This document shows, in pieces, positions 63,501-64,000 of a stretch of 64,000 bases of DNA (positions are counted from its first letter, which is position 1; each line of letters starts with the position of its first letter). The notes beneath the pieces were generated by a model, which was not told the DNA's origin, ran no database searches, and saw only the letters and a program-made list of their open reading frames with translations. This stretch comes from Rhizophagus clarus (lineage: Eukaryota; Glomeromycota; Glomeromycetes; Glomerales; Glomeraceae): contig BLAL01000299.1 in the NCBI GenBank assembly GCA_015698045.1, positions 62,001-126,000 on the forward strand, written 5' to 3'. Position numbers and translations under genes: made by a program.

Positions 63501-64000
63501 TCGAAAGATTCATCTTCTTTCAATGTCTCATCATCAACGTCGAATCTTTTTTTGACAAAACTTTTTGCAGCTTCAAGAAGTTCTTCTTCAGTTTGTTTAT
63601 CTTTTACCTGTTCAGTAATCCACTTTGATGTAGTTTGATATTTATCAACCCATTCCCCTCTGAAATCGACCAACACGTATCTTGTAAACCAAATCATTAT
63701 AGCCGAACTATATAAGTTGACATCAAGTTTTGAAACTTTTGAATAAGATGAGAAATGAGTCTCCAAACTCTTCTTTGCTTCTTCAGCTGAACTGAATCCA
63801 AGAGTTTCGGCCAAGTGATTGTCAAGTTCATAACATCCTGATTCTTTTTGATAGCTCAAGAAACGACGTACAAGACGGATGGTGACGGTACGGCGAGTAA
63901 TAATAATTTTCTTTGATTGAACTATAAAATTATTTTCAATCAATAAAAGATATTCTTTAAAAAAGAAATTTTTTTAAAAGTGATTATGAACATACCAATA
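42563..64000 (-). CDS. giant modular repeat protein with C2 domain (5' end outside window)
   Basis: Exons in coding order are (..64000)63996, 63921..62563, 62473..61997, 61912..61484, 61397..59421, 59329..44512 and 44432..42563. Phases agree throughout and encode about 6,977 residues here; the start lies beyond the right edge. One exon is 14.8 kb. The protein is about 45 copies of a roughly 110-residue helical module with a core like S-x-Q-x-x-D-G-S-F-E-L-x-x-x-I-x-x-x-L, then K-L-K, V-W-x-T-A-x-x-L-x-Y-L, W-x-x-x-Y-x-K-A-x-x-Y-L, and D-E-x-L-E-E-E-I-L. From memory this resembles the helical C-terminus of VIT/VWA proteins such as VWA5A and PARP4; that link needs a profile search. A C2 domain at about 63394-62985 (ARNLP, KPDPYIKLL, PKWEE) lies between modules 1 and 2. 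The C-terminus ends in Gly-Gly-Asp-Cys-Cys. Function is unknown; a cytoplasmic membrane-linked scaffold is a guess. Confidence 0.85.
45960..57890 (-). repeat. nine three-module super-repeats (about 1,353 bp each)
   Basis: Within the 14.8-kb exon, modules of three types (A: DGSxKLDKTVSDQIN; B: DGSLELTDTVSKELD; C: EGSYEKISDKITEKL) recur in fixed order A-B-C plus a linker. Seven linkers carrying the TTGYISDTTGYITDTARS motif start every 1,353 bp (451 codons), the last interval being 1,350 bp. The inner copies are almost identical at nucleotide level, including synonymous sites. The outermost triplets are more divergent. Confidence 0.9.

Noticed and set aside
42563..64000. CRISPR-like or satellite interpretation of the large repeat
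   Set aside because: The period is a whole number of codons, the frame is open throughout and modules show protein-level conservation, so it is a coding repeat.

Overview
The window is nuclear DNA of a eukaryote, most likely an early-diverging fungus of the arbuscular-mycorrhizal type (Glomeromycotina, Rhizophagus-like). The sequence shows very AT-rich intergenic DNA, many short GT-AG introns (about 50-200 nt) with some TACTAAC-like branch sites, a Zrc1-type zinc transporter, a cAR/Git3-like receptor, an NYN-domain pseudogene, and an animal-like mitochondrial propionyl-CoA carboxylase. The species assignment is inference; no rRNA or marker gene is present.

Layout. 0.4-2.5 kb (+): a tau/MAP2/MAP4-like protein with seven 31-residue tubulin-binding-type repeats. 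3.3-8.2 kb (+): VPS54 of the GARP tethering complex, rebuilt here from 11 exons including a 16-nt one. 8.5-10.7 kb (-): propionyl-CoA carboxylase beta, 9 exons including a 5-nt micro-exon. 11.0-12.7 kb (+): branched-chain 2-oxoacid dehydrogenase E1 alpha, head-to-head with the previous gene across 349 bp. 13.5-16.3 kb (-): an ankyrin plus DIL-domain protein. 16.3-30.8 kb: a gene-poor, AT-rich stretch holding several terminal-inverted-repeat elements. The largest is a 2.76-kb CACTA-like element carrying a purine-skewed tract and a tandem array of phase-0 mini-exons. 30.8-32.1 kb (+): a frameshifted NYN-domain pseudogene. 35.2-37.1 kb (+): CDF zinc transporter. 37.2-38.0 kb (+): EBP-type sterol isomerase. 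38.3-40.3 kb (-): GPCR. 42.6-64.0 kb (-): a giant gene running off the right edge, with about 6,977 residues inside the window. It is built from about 45 copies of a roughly 110-residue helical module plus one C2 domain.

How the genes fit together. The PCCB/BCKDHA pair covers two mitochondrial steps of branched-chain amino-acid breakdown and may share a promoter. The other genes look like unrelated housekeeping or signalling genes: microtubules, endosome-Golgi tethering, zinc storage, sterol synthesis and signal reception. The two most unusual objects are the tau-like protein and the giant modular protein. In the giant gene, nine three-module super-repeats, seven of them with a very regular 1,350-1,353-bp period, point to recent tandem expansion or gene conversion.
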